From Desulfovibrionaceae bacterium (GTDB lineage: Bacteria; Pseudomonadota; Gammaproteobacteria; Burkholderiales; Burkholderiaceae_C), in NCBI GenBank assembly GCA_009778355.1, contig WRJY01000180.1:1-6031 (forward strand): a stretch of 6,031 bases of DNA, given 5' to 3'. Within the stretch, counting starts at the first letter, position 1. Each line of letters begins with the position of its first letter. A model generated the notes under the pieces. The model saw only the letters and a list, made by a program, of their open reading frames with translations, searched no databases and was not told the origin of the DNA. The position numbers and the translations under genes were made by a program. Shown in pieces: positions 5,375 to 6,031 of this stretch.

Positions 5375-6031
5375 CCCGCGCCCTGCCCATGCCGGTGGAC
5401 ATCCGCCTGATGAACCTGACGGCCTCGCTGCTGATCGCGGCGCTGGCGCTGGGCGGCGTCGCCGCCGGGCTGTGGTGGTTCGTGCGCCACCCGGCGTTCG
5501 CCATCCGCCAGATCACGGTGGACGGCGATACCGCGCACAACAGCGCCGCCAGCTTGCGCGCCAGCGTCGCGCCGCGCCTGACCGGCACCTTCTTCACCAT
5601 GGACCTGGCGGCGGCGCAAACGGCGTTCCAGTCAGCGCCCTGGGTGCGGCGCGCGGTGGTGCGGCGCGAATTCCCCAGCCGGTTGCACGTCACGCTGCAA
5701 GAGTACGCGCCGGTGGCCCGCTGGGGCGAGGACGACGCGCGCATGATCGACGGTTCTGGCCAGGTGTTCGAGGCCAGCGGCGGCGCCGATGGCCAATGGC
5801 CCATGCTGACCGGCCCCGATGGTCATGCCCACGAAGTGCTGGACATGTACCGGCTGCTGGCGCCGCTGCTGGCGCCGCTGGGCGCGCGCCTGAGCGGGCT
5901 GGACCTGCTGGCGCGCGGCAACTGGCGCGCCACGCTGGACACCGGCGCCACGGTCGAGCTGGGACAAGGCGCGCCCGCCGAACTGGCGGCGCGGCTGCGG
6001 CAGTTCGCCGCCACCGCCAAGGAGGTGGCCG
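5371..6031 (+). CDS. ftsQ: FtsQ, cell division scaffold protein (N-terminal part, 3' end outside window)
   Basis: The frame is open from the ATG at 5371 to the window end, 220 codons; roughly the last 30-60 residues, including much of the FtsB-binding end, should lie beyond. FtsQ is a bitopic inner-membrane protein that links early and late divisome proteins through FtsB and FtsL. Residues 1-15 are a short cytoplasmic tail, 16-37 form one hydrophobic transmembrane helix ending in WWF, and about 43-112 form the POTRA domain (FAIRQITVDGD, then TFFTMDL, then APWVRRAVVRREFPSRLHV, all typical of betaproteobacterial FtsQ). The beta domain begins near RMIDGSGQVF (124-133). The ATG overlaps the ddlB stop and has a good Shine-Dalgarno. 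A 12-bp tandem duplication encodes LLAPLLAP at 162-169. ftsA and ftsZ would be expected next, but are not in the window. Confidence 0.94.
   Translation, partial: MTRALPMPVDIRLMNLTASLLIAALALGGVAAGLWWFVRHPAFAIRQITVDGDTAHNSAASLRASVAPRLTGTFFTMDLAAAQTAFQSAPWVRRAVVRREFPSRLHVTLQEYAPVARWGEDDARMIDGSGQVFEASGGADGQWPMLTGPDGHAHEVLDMYRLLAPLLAPLGARLSGLDLLARGNWRATLDTGATVELGQGAPAELAARLRQFAATAKEVA
5854..5877 (+). repeat. 12-bp tandem duplication in ftsQ
   Basis: CTGCTGGCGCCG occurs twice in a row and is followed by another CTG, giving LLAPLLAPL in frame. It is a small in-frame repeat in the periplasmic beta domain and may vary in copy number between strains. Confidence 0.85.

Noticed and set aside
1..6031. 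A novel defence, secretion or mobile system hidden in the window
   Set aside because: All six large frames are recognisable core dcw genes with intact motifs and normal lengths for what is visible. The only unexplained sequence is the short murG/murC junction.

Overview
The window is one uninterrupted stretch of a division and cell wall (dcw) cluster, all on the + strand, with no non-coding gap longer than a few bases. The order is murD (3' part only), ftsW, murG, murC, a D-alanine--D-alanine ligase gene (ddlB type), and ftsQ (5' part only). This order, the very high G+C, and the protein wording (for example the FtsQ start with an MNLTAS block and the MurC start MKHAIRHIHFVGVGG) suggest a betaproteobacterium of the order Burkholderiales, most likely Comamonadaceae. 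That placement is from memory of family sequences, not from a search.

Region by region: 1-540 is the C-terminal part of MurD (D-Glu addition). 537-1802 is FtsW, the septal SEDS glycosyltransferase. 1799-2887 is MurG, which makes lipid II. 2884-2970 is a 28-codon open reading frame that begins with a near-exact copy of the start of murC. 2967-4397 is MurC (L-Ala addition). 4394-5374 is Ddl, which makes the D-Ala-D-Ala dipeptide. 5371-6031 is the first 220 codons of FtsQ, the membrane scaffold of the divisome. Together these genes supply cytoplasmic steps of peptidoglycan precursor synthesis, the lipid II step at the membrane, and two division proteins that use or organise that precursor at the septum.

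Every junction, including both ends of the small ORF, is a 4-base ATGA overlap in which the stop of one frame shares bases with the start of the next. The reading frame therefore steps through the same rotation along the whole window, which points to one polycistronic message with tight translational coupling. No terminator or convincing internal promoter is visible.

The main oddity is the murG/murC junction. A 37-bp segment spanning the murC start (2964-3000) is also present at 2881-2917 with one, synonymous, difference. The two copies are separated by 46 bp of unmatched sequence, part of which is an inverted copy of the same murC start. The upstream copy sits behind the good Shine-Dalgarno at the end of murG, while the real murC start has only a weak one. 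The result is a possible leader peptide or decoy start ahead of murC, with alternative hairpins. A second, smaller oddity is an AT-rich 19-bp motif that occurs near the 3' ends of both murG and murC. The rest is ordinary core-genome content, and I see no mobile element, CRISPR array, RNA gene or defence system.
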